Of a DNA stretch of 64,000 bases, positions 34,714 to 47,737 are shown one piece after another. Each line of letters starts with the position of its first letter. Position 1 is the stretch's first letter. A model generated the notes under the pieces. The model made no database searches, had not been told where the DNA came from, and saw only the letters and a program-made list of their open reading frames with translations. The DNA lies in NCBI RefSeq assembly GCF_905220415.1, contig NC_059547.1, positions 7,886,501 to 7,950,500 on the forward strand. Direction: 5' to 3'. Source of the stretch: Colias croceus (Eukaryota; Arthropoda; Insecta; Lepidoptera; Pieridae). Both the position numbers and the translations under genes were made by a program.

Positions 34714-37491
34714 TTTCGAAATTAATAAGTTCTATACTTAAAAGTTTCCTTGAAATATTTCAGTTGTCAGTATGAAAAGTTCTATTTTTCATGCGACGAA
34801 ATCCATCCGATAGAAATGACCGTGAAAATAATTATCACATCTGGAATTAAATAATTCTACTGTAAGCTTTGATTACAATGGTAAATATAATAAGCCTTTA
34901 CTTTTAATCTCTTAATTAAAATGGCGAGTGAAATAAAAGTTTATTTTGAAAGTAATTAATTGTTTCATGATGGGAGGGTTGAAATTACCCATTTGTTCCA
35001 TTTGCTAGAACCTTCATTATATAAGCGTAATTGTGCTTTATGTGGTTCCCAGGTGTTTTGTTTTGCTTTAATGTAAGCTTAATGTTTGATAAAATGTTTA
35101 GTACTGAGCAGTGGTCTATCATAAAAGATTAACGGCTGCTAACATGAAGAATGGAAATGCTTTATAAAATTTATACATTGTATGTTCCTTACGATATTCC
35201 GATAGCGAGATTCGAAATACGTATTCCATTTTTAGCTTAAGCCGGATTTATACTTGAATAATATAAACACAACAAAAAGGACTCACAGTGCAAAATCAAC
35301 AAACAAAGCTTACCATATAAAAATCAAAATCAACTTTAAATCGCCCACACAGTATCATCTGAACCATTTAATTCCACACCATACCATTACCGTTCTCTGT
35401 AACAATTTCGTGAACAAATTCCGTCCAAAGGAACGCATTAGGCATTCACTCTTTATCTCGAAAAGGCAGAATAACGACCGATTTGATTCGTCCTAGTTCC
35501 TTTTCCTATCATTATTTATTGTTATTGTTTCCACCGCTCGGACCGCTTCTGCGTTGTTTATTTTAGTTAAACCTTGATATTTGACATTTATTTGGGATCT
35601 CCCAATTCGGTTTACGGACAATATTTGTTCTGTTTGCTCCATATTATTTTTTTATCATGTTTGTAGGAAATATCTGCAAGAAGACATCGGTAAATAGAGA
35701 TGGTATTGTCAACACTTGGCCGTGTTTTCGAACAATTTTATTTCTCTTTGACTGCCTCTTTACGTTGTCGCGTTTCATAAAAATGTATAATGGAATGTTA
35801 TTATGTAATTTTAGATGAAAAGCTTTTTATGTTATGTTTCATAACGTTATAAGATATTTAAGATTTTAAACAGGAATAATATTAAAAATTCTCGACGCTC
35901 TATAAATTATAATGACTTAATTGACTCCCATTTCTGATCAAAGGTTACAAAATTATTTACCTAATGACTCTATAATAATTTACTTACAATTTAAGACGTG
36001 AATTTTATGCCCAATTTTAAGTTGTTAATACTTAGTTACAAACATTACAAATTACAGAGGCTATCTACTTAATTTCATTAAAGACCTTAGGTTAAGTAGG
36101 TCATTTATGTTATATATTTATTAAATCTTAATGTACAGCAGATATTATGATTTGCATAATTAACATGAATTGAAATTGCTTCGTTTGATATTTCGGATGA
36201 CTGATGAACTTATGTATTCTATAGTTATATATTGGATTTCGTTCATTATTAATGTATTGATTATTTTATTAGCAACTTGCAATAAAAGTATACCTATACC
36301 TATACACAATAATCAGTTACCTATTTTATATTACCTAAGTCTCAACTCTCAACACATCCTCAGCTAGTTGAGAAATCTCGACAGCGTAAAAGCATTTTAC
36401 ATTACTCTACAAGACATGGAAATCGAATTCATGCTACAGTAGTAAAAGACAATCGTCCAAGCGTTTACCGAGATCACCATCACAAGACTATCAGACTAGG
36501 GAATGTTTCTATTAAATAGTTCGCAAGTTGAGTAACCGATTCGAACGCTTATTCATCAAATTCAGCTCCAAGAGCCAGTGGGTTGATTAATTAGCGCCTA
36601 TTGATTGGACTGAGTCGCCTCGTTTACTGTTAGAGGTGTTAGTATTGACGTTTGCTCAATCTACTGTCGCAGTTTACGTAGCAGGTGTATTGGTACTGCT
36701 ATTTAGTAAAGGAAATGTGAGTTAAGGTTTGTTTAACCATATTTTTGCACATAAATAAAATCTTAATAAGTTGAAGAGTTTGCGGTTTGGAACTATAGGG
36801 ATGTTTTCAAAAGTTCTTTCACTGTTGGTTATGTATTTGATCCTTTAGTACTTAACTTATATATTATGTAGGGACCAAGGTGGTCAAGCCGGGTACACCG
36901 CTAGTAAAAATACTTAAAATTTATGGACGAGAATGTCGATGAAAGAAAAATGAAACAAGTCACGTCTCCCATACTAGACTAGCATGGTGTTATATGACCT
37001 GAATTTGGTGGAAGTATTTTTTAATATACAAATAAAGGCTTATGATGCTGCTGATTAAAATTTAAGGCATTTGTCGATTTGAATTCGAACATATTATGAA
37101 TAAAACATTATGAATGGACGCGAATGTATATGCATGCAGCGTTGATCGCACATCGACAAAAATTGGCCAGTGATGTATGAAAATACACAGTTGTGAAAGG
37201 TTACATTAATTCAAAATAGATATTCGAATTGCATGTTACCTGGTCATTTCATAATACAACGGATTTATCTATATAACTACAACGTATGTCAATGTAATTC
37301 CGGTATGTTTGGATGGCCACCAATGATTAAACATGACGTGATTTAACACTATTAATGTGATACATTTGAATGACGATCAAAGGTTGAATGGAAATGTAGT
37401 TTAAAAGCTTTTTCTAAATTAAATGTTTTTACTGATCACAATGATTTGACTTATTAGGTATTATGTGTATATTATATGGAACTATAATCTT
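34714..37491. other. Intergenic stretch without recognised genes
   Basis: AT-rich, with GC-richer non-repeat patches near 35330-35480 and 36530-36680. Open frames are short and lack domains or splice context. Confidence 0.4.
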
Positions 37492-37712
37492 CTAATATAT
37501 ATTATAAAGGCGAAAGTTTATATGGATGTATGGATGTTTGTTACTCTTTCACGTAAAAACTACTGAACCGATTACAATGAAATTTAGCACACATATAGAG
37601 GGTAACTTGGATTAACACATAGGATAGTTTTTATCCCGGAAATTCCACGGGAACGGGAACTATGCGGGTTTTCCTTTGCAAACGCGGGCGAAGCCGCGGG
37701 CGGAAATCTAGT
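37492..37712 (-). repeat. CTAG-headed short repeat, family B
   Basis: Complement of head at the right end (GGGCGAAGCCGCGGGCGG, TCTAGT) and of tail at the left (ATATTATAAAGGCGAAAG). The body includes AACTACTGAACCGATTACAA. Confidence 0.88.
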
Positions 37713-37769
37713 TATAATATGATTATGAAAGCTTACGTTATACTGCACCTATTTTAGATGTTATAAATT

Positions 37770-37957
37770 ACTAGCTGCGGTCCGCGGTTTCACCCGCGTG
37801 GCTCCGCTCCTGATAGTCTTTGCGTGATGATATATAGCCTATAGCCTTCCTGGATAAATGGGCTATCTAACACCGAAACAATTTTTAAAATGGGAGTTCC
37901 TGAGATTAGGAGCGTTCAAACAAATAAACTCTTCAGCTTTATAATATTAGTATAGAT
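37770..37957 (+). repeat. CTAG-headed short repeat, family A
   Basis: Starts ACTAGCTGCGGTCCGCGGTT and ends CTTTATAATATTAGTATAGAT, with the body TAAATGGGCTATCTAACACC. Confidence 0.88.
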
Positions 37958-39087
37958 TATTAAAAACGTAGATAAATACAGTCCAAGTCGTAGAAGTTTT
38001 TGTATTTTCTTTTCTACTATGGAACCCTAAAAATCATATACACGAGAGGGAATATTCGTCCATTTGCCTACAAACGTATCCGACGAGTTGCTATATCAAG
38101 ACTATATTTTTTTTTGTACAATAATTACGAAATTGTTATATTGCTTGTTTATTATCATTAGTTCAATTTCTTGAATACATAACAATATGTACCTAGTTCA
38201 AACAATAGGTGAAAGTTATTTAGAGTAGCCTTATTTTGTTTTTTCATATTATTATATAATATTGTTGATTGAGAATGAGAAGAATAAGATGAACATATCT
38301 CAATTATTAATTATTAAGAAATATGAAACAAGCATTCTTTACATTTTATTAACAAAATAAACATATCATAGCATTTAGTTAGACTTGCGAACAACTAGTT
38401 TTGCAGTGAGGTTGCATCGAGGAAAACTGATTTTCGGATGAACATTTTTTGTGGTATGTTGCGTTTGAAAATTTGGTCTTTATTGAACTGAAAAAATGGA
38501 ACCTTCGAGATGGTTTTAAAAAGTTAGTTTTTATTATTTTATTTTGAAGATTTGCTTTGTATAAATAATACAAGTTGAACAGACATAAATTCTCAGTCTC
38601 CAATAGGTACTTATTAAATCACAATTAATATGCCTATTATTAGAATACAAACGCGTTGTTATTGCTATTTCATACAAATTATAACAGTTTTCTTATCAGT
38701 ATTTTTTAGTGTGCAATTATTCAAATCATTCCATAATTATCTTGTTATAACAAGATGAAAGAACCTCAATTGATTTTTATTACAGACTAATACGAATGAA
38801 AAATCATGTCGTGCTCAAGTAAGTTTCAGCAACAGTTTAAAGTTTGCTTCGTCAAAAGAAAATCTTGGCAATAAGATAAAAACTCGACCTTAATAAGCAG
38901 GCAAGTTACTCAAGCAAATTTTTCTAGCTGTATTAAAACGTACTACATTTGAACTAAAATCACTATAAGGTAAAAATATGCCTGAAAAGAGTTAAAACAG
39001 CTCTGAATGAATATGACTTAATGGAGAAATTGGCACTCAGATTTTCTACTTTTATTTTAATTTGTGTGCCGTAATTGAAATATATAA

Positions 39088-39300
39088 AGTCCCATGTCCC
39101 CCAGTGGGGTAAGGGGCAGATGCATTATACATCTGTTTCACTGATCGATTTTCTTTAGGGATAAGTAGGATTTAGGATTTAGGATTTAGCCTTCTGTGTC
39201 CTGCCAGACCGAGACATTTTTTTTTCTTCGTCTCCACCGGGAATCGAACCCAGGACCCCTCGGTGTTACGCTCACGCGTCAACCACTGTACCAAGGAGGC
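39088..39300 (-). mobile_element. tRNA-derived SINE
   Basis: On the minus strand the head reads GCCTCCTTGGTACAGTGGTT (A-box) and GGTTCGATTCC (B-box, complement near 39239-39249). The body carries three GGATTTA units near 39168-39190. Related to the degraded copy at 21548-21707. Confidence 0.8.
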
Positions 39301-40076
39301 GGTCGAAGGCGAAATATATTAAAGAGGGTGATTATTATAATATGAAATTCTTATGTTTTATGAAATATTATTTTTTATTCCACTTATTTTCATGCATAGA
39401 ATAGAGTAAATGTATATTATAATTAAAAATGAATTCTGTTGTTTTATTTTAAATCAACATAACATTATATTATTAGGTACATATTATTACGAAAATACAA
39501 AAAAAAAGCAAATCAATTCTAATAAGTACATAAAGGACACTCTTACGAGTTACGACTCCCATACGTTCACGTTCCAATACAATACATTTCAAATTTCACA
39601 AATCATACATTTCAATACAATTCAAATTTCTTTATTTACTTCAACACAAGACCCAAAAAGATGCACGTATTGCTCTACTACTAAATACAATACATACATG
39701 TACCCCTATAAAGAGAGATAATAAATACATCCACGCATAAATGTGACTGTTTCTCAATTCTCATAATATTCAAGTGAATGTCAAGGCTTCCACCGTCCAC
39801 GTGTAGTAAATAGTTTCTGAAATCCCAACGTTATTCTGTTAAGACCTTAATTGAAATTCAACTCGTTACGATGACGTGAATCTCCTTATTCCGTAGTCGC
39901 TGTTAATGAAACTTGATTTGAGTTTGCTTAATATAACTCAATTATGGATAAATTTAGTGATTATGGTATGCTAGACTTAAAAACAAACGAAGAGAAGAGA
40001 AAAAATATTGAATGATAATAATATCGACTTTATATGTAGGGTAGATTCTTGTGTAAAGAGATTTATAATAATACTT

Positions 40077-40254
40077 GTTGTTCCCCGCGGTTTCACCCGC
40101 ATTGCTCCGCTTCTGTTGGTCTTAGCGTGATGATATATAGCCTTCCTCGATAAATGGGCTATCTAACACCGAAATAATTTTTAAAATCTCCAGTAGTTCC
40201 TGAGATTAGCGCATTCAAAACCAAACTCTTCAGCTTTATAATATTAGTATAGAT
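40077..40254 (+). repeat. CTAG-headed short repeat, family A
   Basis: Head GTTCCCCGCGGTTTCACCCG, body CGATAAATGGGCTATCTAAC, tail TTATAATATTAGTATAGAT. Confidence 0.85.
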
Positions 40255-41182
40255 AGAGAATAAAAAAGGTTAAAATCTTACTCAAATACAAACAACGATG
40301 ATACTAGTTAAAATGCATAACAACCGACAACAACAAAAACCCTGCAATAACAGGGAACCGTCACTCAAGTCAAAAGATATTACTTTATATACAGGCCTGA
40401 AAAAATTCCAGTGTTTTTCTTTGTCTCGCGATCAGTCGACGACACAAAATGCACTAAAAACACAGAAAATGTTTGGCTACATTTTTGGACAATATTGCAT
40501 ACTATGGCTACCAATAGCGGCCTTGCCACTATATTGCATTGAACGACATATTGCTTAAAAATATGTCCCGATTTTAGTTATAGCTGCATTTCTACGTTAT
40601 TTTATAAGCGTAATGGTGTTAAAAGGAAACCACGCTATGGTATCGTAATTCTTATTTTTGATTTATCTTTATTACAGAGTTTTAATTTTTAAGTAATGAA
40701 ATACTGCTTATTCGTGTAATCTTAATAATAAATTTTTCATAATTTTATGCTATTCCTAAACTACAAACAATTTTCTTATTAAATATAGGTTAAATTTTAT
40801 ATGATTAAACAATCCAGTATTTTGTAGATATTTATCAGACCTTAAATCCTATTGTACTTGCATCCCTTTTTACGTATTTTAATAAAACGTTACGTTCATT
40901 TTATCGGAATTTTTCCGTTTATTTTTCATCGTCATACCGCACTAAGTTATTGAAACATGAAGAGGTAATAAACCGTGATGAAATAATGAATTGTTTTTTA
41001 TCCATTGCTCGTTTTATTCATTTGCGGTAAACAGAGCAAGATGTCAACGAGCAACGTACGTTGGTAATCAATCTCGCTCGATGAGACTGTGTCACTCGAC
41101 CTGATATGCCACATCATCAATCAAAATGGAGCTCATTTCTCGATGAATTCTAGAAGCGTCTATTCATTTTTGTGAAAAATAG

Positions 41183-41619
41183 AATCCCACCAAAAACATT
41201 TTCATGTAAAATGTTGCCAAGACGAGCCCATATGACTCGCACTGTCAAAAAGTTATCAGATCTCATGTAGAGCCAAGCTTCTAACACTACACGCCCTAAC
41301 TCTACAAGGCCTAACTTCACAAACTCTACACCTTAGTCAAAATATGTGGCTTGGCCATTTCGCTACATTCACATCGGCGTAAGGTGAAAAATTAATTCAC
41401 TGTTCATAACTTTTGTGTTATACAATAGTTCTTGTAGTAACGAACGGCCAAGCCACATATTTTGACTCAGGTGTAGAGTTTGTGAAGTTAGGCCTTGTAG
41501 AGTTAGGGCGTGTAGTGTTAGAAGCTTGGCTCTACATGAGATCTGATAACTTTTTGACAGTGCGAGTCATATGGGCTCGTCTTGGCAACATTTTACATGA
41601 AAATGTTTTTGGTGGGATT
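41183..41619. repeat. Near-perfect 174-bp inverted repeat with 89-bp loop
   Basis: The left arm 41183-41356 and right arm 41446-41619 are reverse complements with a single mismatch by eye (within ACTAAGG versus ACTCAGG). Transcription of either strand would give a hairpin with a stem of about 174 bp. No coding function is recognised in the arms. Confidence 0.93.
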
Positions 41620-41929
41620 TCATTTCTTTTTGTAAGTTGTTTGTAACAAAATTTTTTTTTTATTATTTTCTTCTTTTTTTGGGGTGTATTTCTTGCACAT
41701 CAGAGACGCCTTTTTTTATAGCCCACTCTCTTGTCAACGACAATTTTTTTTTATTTTTAGCTACTGTGTGGACGTAAGAGGCAGGAGACGTTCGCAACAC
41801 TTCTATTCATTCATATATGTCAATATATGTCGATTTTAATTTTTTTTTAACAAGGAGTACCTATACATATATATATCTAGGGGAACCAAGTTTTAGATTA
41901 TTAGATTAGACCTCTAGCGTCATCAAAAT

Positions 41930-42365
41930 TTAATTTAAAATTACAGGTCTCATACAAACTCCCATCCCCTAGTTTAAGGGGTTAGGGGATGAAAGTTACA
42001 AGTTTTATAATTTTTTCGTTGTTTGTGTGCTAATACTAGCTTACATACAAAATTTCAGCTTTCTAGAACATTAGGAAATACCTTAAGAATTTTGATGATC
42101 ATCAGTGAGTCAGTGACGAAATTAGCGTTTTTTAGGTATAAATAAAATCTGAAGTATAAAAGCTAATGTAATTAAAACTTAATATATTCAATAAGTCCGC
42201 TATTGACAATATATCCCGAAAATTTTGTTGATCTAGCATAATCCAAACCCAAGTTATGAGGGTTCAAAAAAACGTCGAAGCGCTTCGAGAAAAGGTAGGT
42301 AGTGCCCGTGCGCTTCGCTTTCGCTTGATTCGTCTTGGCGGGGGCACTACCGTGCCCCCAGATGT
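41930..42365. repeat. Unclassified dispersed repeat with GC-rich end
   Basis: AT-rich body (GTGTGCTAATACTAGCTTAC) followed by a GC-rich block (GAAGCGCTTCGAG, TAGTGCCC...GGGGGCACTA) that can form a stem. It resembles a lepidopteran repeat I have seen in predicted proteins; the class is unknown. Confidence 0.4.
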
Positions 42366-43178
42366 TTATTCGGAAAGGCTTGGGCGGTATGTAGGATAAT
42401 CTTTAGATTATTTTGAAAATATATCCATTGCTTATTATTCGTAGAATGATTGTAGGTATATTCTGACTAAACTTTAAATATTTTTATACAAATGAAACGC
42501 ACAGACTATTTTCAAGTGAACTTCTCTGTGGATAATTCACAAGATGTAGGTAATTAACTTATAATTTATAAAGAAATCGGCTACATTGAAACTTATTTAA
42601 TTCTGAGTCGGGTATAGTAGGTATCAAACAATATTCATAAGGTAAGACAAAACAGATAGGTAAGTATTTTTATTTAAATACTTTCAAACTCATAAATCAA
42701 ATCATGTTCTATTTATGGCTAGCATATCCAGAACACTAAGTTCTTGAATATTTACGACCTAATTTGACGACCTCAGAGTTGATATAAGGCTTTATAAGTA
42801 TCCCTTATGACTAGGTAATGTTCCCGATAACGACATGCATATATTTCAGGAAATTTTTGGCCAAGTATGTCAAAGAGAATTGACCAATATAGTGTAAAAT
42901 AAATCGATTAGTTTTTCCACAGATCATATAATACTGTACTTATTTACTAACCAATTAATCGATTTATAAAACTAAGGTAATTTATAATACAACTCTTCGC
43001 AGGAAAAGCGTATTCTCACGAAAAAGAAACATGGCAGCAATAATAAATTTGAATATTTTAATTAATGTAGAAATCTCACTTCCTTTGATCTTTAGTTTTT
43101 GCAATGTTTTTACTGAATGTTTTTTACGTTCTCATTTAAACCGCCATTTTGTAAAAATAAAATTTCATTGGCGTTTAA

Positions 43179-43355
43179 GGGTGCTTTTCCACCAATAACG
43201 TGCGAGGATGTGTAGCGAGGAATGTGTTTGAAAAGAACCAATCATATCGCTTCATTTGAAGTGTGGAGTGTTTGGTGTTTGAAGAGAAACTATTGGTTAT
43301 TTACAAACACATTCCTCGCTACATCCTCGCACATTATTTGTGAATACACACCCCA
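43179..43355. mobile_element. Second copy of the 16.1-kb foldback MITE
   Basis: Starts GGGTGCTTTTCCACCAATAA, with the body GTGTTTGAAAAGAACCAATC and a long inverted right half. The right terminus is degraded (ACACACCCC). Internal bases differ from 16109-16289, so the two copies are diverged siblings. Confidence 0.82.
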
Positions 43356-44647
43356 AAGCTGATACTAATAAAATCAATTAATTTTATATCAATATAATAA
43401 ATAAAATCCACTGCAATAAATATAAAGGTCACGTAATTGCGACAAACCATTTGTAGAGTGTAGATAGACTAAACAATATTTTTAAAATCCTTTATTCGAC
43501 TCGTTGGTCACGTTCTTAGATCCCTTCTTATGACACGAGGTGTTTCCGCTTGCTAGATTAATTATTGTCTTTTTAATTAAAACTCTATATCTATATACAA
43601 GAAATCTTATGAAAAACAATTAATAAACTCAAAAACTATCACGTTTTCGTATTTATATCACTAGTGGAAAAGTAGTAGTATTATTTATTGGTGACGTTGG
43701 TACCTACCTGTATATTGGTCAATCAAAATCCGAGTGGATATACTAGTATTTATACAAAATCATAAGCATGTAAATAAGTTTAGAGCATGAAGCTCAGGTA
43801 ACATGAATATCAGATAATTTCAAAATTGTACCTTCCACAGGTTAATTCGCGGAATATATGAATAAAGTTCTACTTACAACGGTTAATTGGAATATCATAA
43901 TATATTTTACGTAATTGGCATCTTTATAAATACCAGTACCTAGTTGAAATTAGACGAGTTATATTTATTTTGTGTGTATAAAATGCATGTTTGGAATGTA
44001 TTTTTTTATCCCGTGTCAAACTGGGTAAAACTGTAGGTTCAGCTAATATAATATGATTTATTATAGGGAGTTTATTGTCGTAATCTGGATACGATTATAA
44101 ACTAAGAAGGTGAACACTCAATTCTGTACTATTGTCCCCGGGACCAAGCCAAAGACCATAAGACGACTGCTGTCCATTAGTAAAATTATACGCCCCATGC
44201 GTAAGAATATACGAATTCATTTTGTTACCATAATATTATGTCTCTTAATAACTTGAGTGGGTCCCATATAAAGCACAGACACATCTGCTGTATGGGCCTT
44301 CAGGGAGGTCCTGAAGGATTTAAAAAGGAGCAGAGGCTGGTGAGCAATAAAATCATATGAAAGGAATCATATGTTTTGGAGCTTTAGTAGAGCATTGTAT
44401 AATACAATTTACAATATTCGTATTAGTGTGAAATGTGGATGTGTCTGTGAGAAATTATGATCATATCTACAAGCTACTCGTGCAGCTAATTTAATAAAAA
44501 TATTATCTGAATCTTGAACACTAAATTAAAAGTATGTTATGATGTTTATAAAAAAAAATATATATGGGTATAATTTTAAATTCCCTTAAATGCAATGAAT
44601 GTGAATGAAGTAAATTAAATTCGCACACATTTTTAACTTTCATAATA

Positions 44648-46016
44648 TCGCACCTTCGGTAGAACAAGGGCACAATTACAGTTTTTGCAATTTTACAGGA
44701 GAGCCATTTTAAGATATTTGTAGTACTTAATGTGGTCTAGCTATGATAATAATTTTTTTATGGTTGTTCTGCTTTGTATGACATAAACTATATACTATAT
44801 TCTTTTAGGTGTATCGTTTACAAATATTAAAAACTGCTAGTTTTTTTTTAATAATATTTTTTTCTTAAGTAGGTGTACATTTGTGCCCTTGTTCCACCAA
44901 CAAGATAATTAATTTGTAAATATGGCTATATCTAAAGCTTTGAGTTAATAATTTTGGAATGATAATAATGTGTTTTTTTGTATAAATGTTTTATTTTCTA
45001 AAACACTTTAGAAAGCCGCAGTACTTTATCACAAAAATAGAGATCAAAACTTACTAATCAGCCATTACACATCTTCAACAATCTGAAACTATTATGTTTC
45101 CTAGCAAAATTCTTTGGAATCGCTTTAAAAATTGGAATAATATTATATTAAGATAACAGAACAAGAAAGAATCATAATTCAATTCCTTGACATTAAATAA
45201 TTCCTCCTTTTTCGTGGCATTTTTTATAAGGCTTATGTATTCTGCCGGAGTGCATATTGATATTGGGCCAGCTTTTTTTGCACGTTTTACATTCCAGAAT
45301 GGACGGCATCGGCTTTATGCTGGGTCCCCTAATTTATGTATGATCGATTTTATAGGCAATGTGTTCACAGCAAAATAATACATTCCAAAAAGAAATTTGA
45401 AAAAGAAAAATAATTATTTACGAATAAATATCTTACTAATATTATTATTTATTATGTAAACTCGAAAGTTTTTGAGGATAGATTTGTGGGTGTGAGGGTA
45501 TGTTTGTTGTATTTTGATTGGCAGTCCTATCGTTCAAATTTCTAAAAAACTAACTTGTTTTTTTGCTCTCTACAGCAATTATCGGAATAAAATGTTACTT
45601 TTAAGACCACAGAGTATAACAAATCTTGGACAGACAAGGGCACAATTGTTTGAACGACTTTGTCCTCCCAATTTTTAAATCGTAAACTAGGCATAAGTGT
45701 GACAGATATGGCCTTGTCGTTCCAGAAATCAAAAACATTATAGGGCATATTTACATAAACGACGTTAGCGCTCCAAGTGACAGCTAGCTCAGTCCCCGCC
45801 GATGGCACAACTAACCAATGAGACTTTGTCTCGCCAAGAGAGAAACAAAATAGCGCCAAAATGACAACGCCACTATTTCAATCTGGCTGTTTTTTGTAGG
45901 AATTAAACGAATGTCTTTGTCCCTCCAGTTGAAAGGGCCTTTTTAAAGCATTTCTGCATATTTAAGTCATTTTGGCAATTTATGACAATTATGCCCTTGT
46001 TCTACCGAAGGTGCGA
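44648..46016. mobile_element. 1.37-kb TIR element, unclassified
   Basis: Terminal inverted repeats of about 30 bp, with outer end TCGCACCTTCGGTAGAACAA at 44648 and its complement ending at 46016, are flanked by TA on both sides. Degenerate copies of the AACAAGGGCACAA core recur inside, near 44882-44900 and 45638-45655. A minus-strand 105-codon open frame (45859-45542) has no recognised transposase motif. Confidence 0.75.
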
Positions 46017-47279
46017 TATATTCATAACAGTTTCTACGAATACGAATTAATGTAAACAACACAAAGCGAGATGAAAAGGTTTCAATCGTGTCACATTATA
46101 CAATGACCCGTCAATGTTTATAAAACGATGTTTAAAATACTTTCATATATAGTTACCTACTTATGTCCCTAAAAGAACACCTGTCTCTAAGAACTTTTTT
46201 AATCTTTGTATACACACACAGAATGTTAACATGTTCTTAGAAAGTATCACATTTTCAGCAAGAAAACTGCAAAGTTCAAGTAAGCTGACATTTGAGCAGA
46301 ATTAATGTGGTCACGAGACATACGATAGTTTGCTATGCAAGAACTTTGCCCCTTGAAATATGTTTAAATGTGAGAACTTTATGCCAAATATTGGCAGACG
46401 AGATATTAATTGTATAAGTTTTAGAAAATAGTCTGGATGAGGCAGCTTTTATTAAAGTACGGAAATCATTATATGCGTAACGTATTTTTTTTCATTTTAA
46501 CTAATGTCGATAAGCATATCCACATTTGTACGATATTTTATGAGCGTAAGATTCGTAGAAGGTTTGAGTTCTTGCAATACAAGCCAGTATAGAATCATCA
46601 GATTAATAATTATTACTAAATGAATCAACGTTTTCGACGATACTGTAAATTCATTTTTTGCTTTGATCTACCTCAAAATACAGGGACCAATATTAAATAT
46701 ATTACGGGCGACTGTTTATATTTTGATTTAACAAGTATTATGTATGTTTACTGTATATGACAGATAACATGTGTTTCATTAAATTACAGGGATATTATTC
46801 ATTCTGTTTTCAAAGAAAAACTTTACGCTTGCACTCAATTAAAAGAACAGATTAATCCAACAAAGCGGCAGAAAAGACAATGGAGTTATTTTAAAACGTT
46901 AACAACAAATTCAGAATACGCTATCTCGACTTCGTGCATAACTGACATTCCGAAAATTGTTTAAGACCATCCGAGGTGTTTATTTAGCCAAGTTTAAATG
47001 AAATGAAGTCGGTACGAACTGGGAAGTTCGTTCAATTAACTGGTACGATTATGCGTCGGCTACGCTCTATGGTCCAACTTTGAGTTAATAACTGCTTGTT
47101 ATTTCTGAATGGTGTTTTGGAGTTTTGCGTTGAATGTATGCGTGCGTGTAATTTGGAAGTAATGGGGCTAATTCATCTTAAGGTGGTATCTTTTATTTAA
47201 GAGATGAAAGTGGCCTTTAATTTCTGTTTTCAGGTGACGTTACTTCACTTTCGGACAGCGTTTTATTAAATTTAAAATC

Positions 47280-47320
47280 ATAACTACTAACAACTAACAA
47301 CTAACAACTAACTAATAACA
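47280..47320 (+). repeat. AACTAAC-type microsatellite
   Basis: Irregular tandem ACTAACA units between 47281 and 47318. Confidence 0.8.
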
Positions 47321-47597
47321 GTCTTTAACATTATCAAACTTCAACTTAATTCATATTCTGTTCTGAAGACTTTATTTTTCTTCCAATAGTATATTGGTTT
47401 CTTATCCTGGCTTACTATTCAGGGTCCAATTACAACCGCACCGACAGGAATTAATTTCGCAGTAGAATAATCCTTTTTTTAATGAAAGTAAATTACAAAC
47501 AATAGTAAAATATGAACTATTATAAATCAATTAATGTATCCAACGGTTTTGTAAAGGATTTATATTTAATGCATGACATTGTATAGGTAGATATAAT

Positions 47598-47737
47598 TTC
47601 TTGGATAAATGTATGCAGATATTTGGTAGTGTATTTAAAAATATGAACAATTCAAAAATATTTGTAATACCAAATATTTTTGAATTGTTCATATTTTTAA
47701 ATACACTACCAAATATCTGCATACATTTATCCAAGAA
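47598..47737. repeat. Perfect 67-bp stem with 6-nt loop
   Basis: The arms 47598-47664 and 47671-47737 are exact reverse complements by eye; the loop is TAATAC (47665-47670). It abuts the left ~80-bp repeat. Confidence 0.93.

Noticed and set aside
39239..39300. Stand-alone tRNA gene at the SINE head (minus strand)
   Set aside because: A- and B-boxes are present but the acceptor and anticodon stems do not form a proper cloverleaf; it is a tRNA-derived SINE head.
41413..41646. 77-codon frame in the right arm of the 174-bp inverted repeat
   Set aside because: No domain, and the frame depends on the inverted repeat; hairpin function is more plausible than coding.
47598..47737. Ordinary microRNA precursor
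   Set aside because: A 67-bp perfect stem without any mismatch or bulge is unlike animal pre-miRNAs; kept as an inverted repeat instead.
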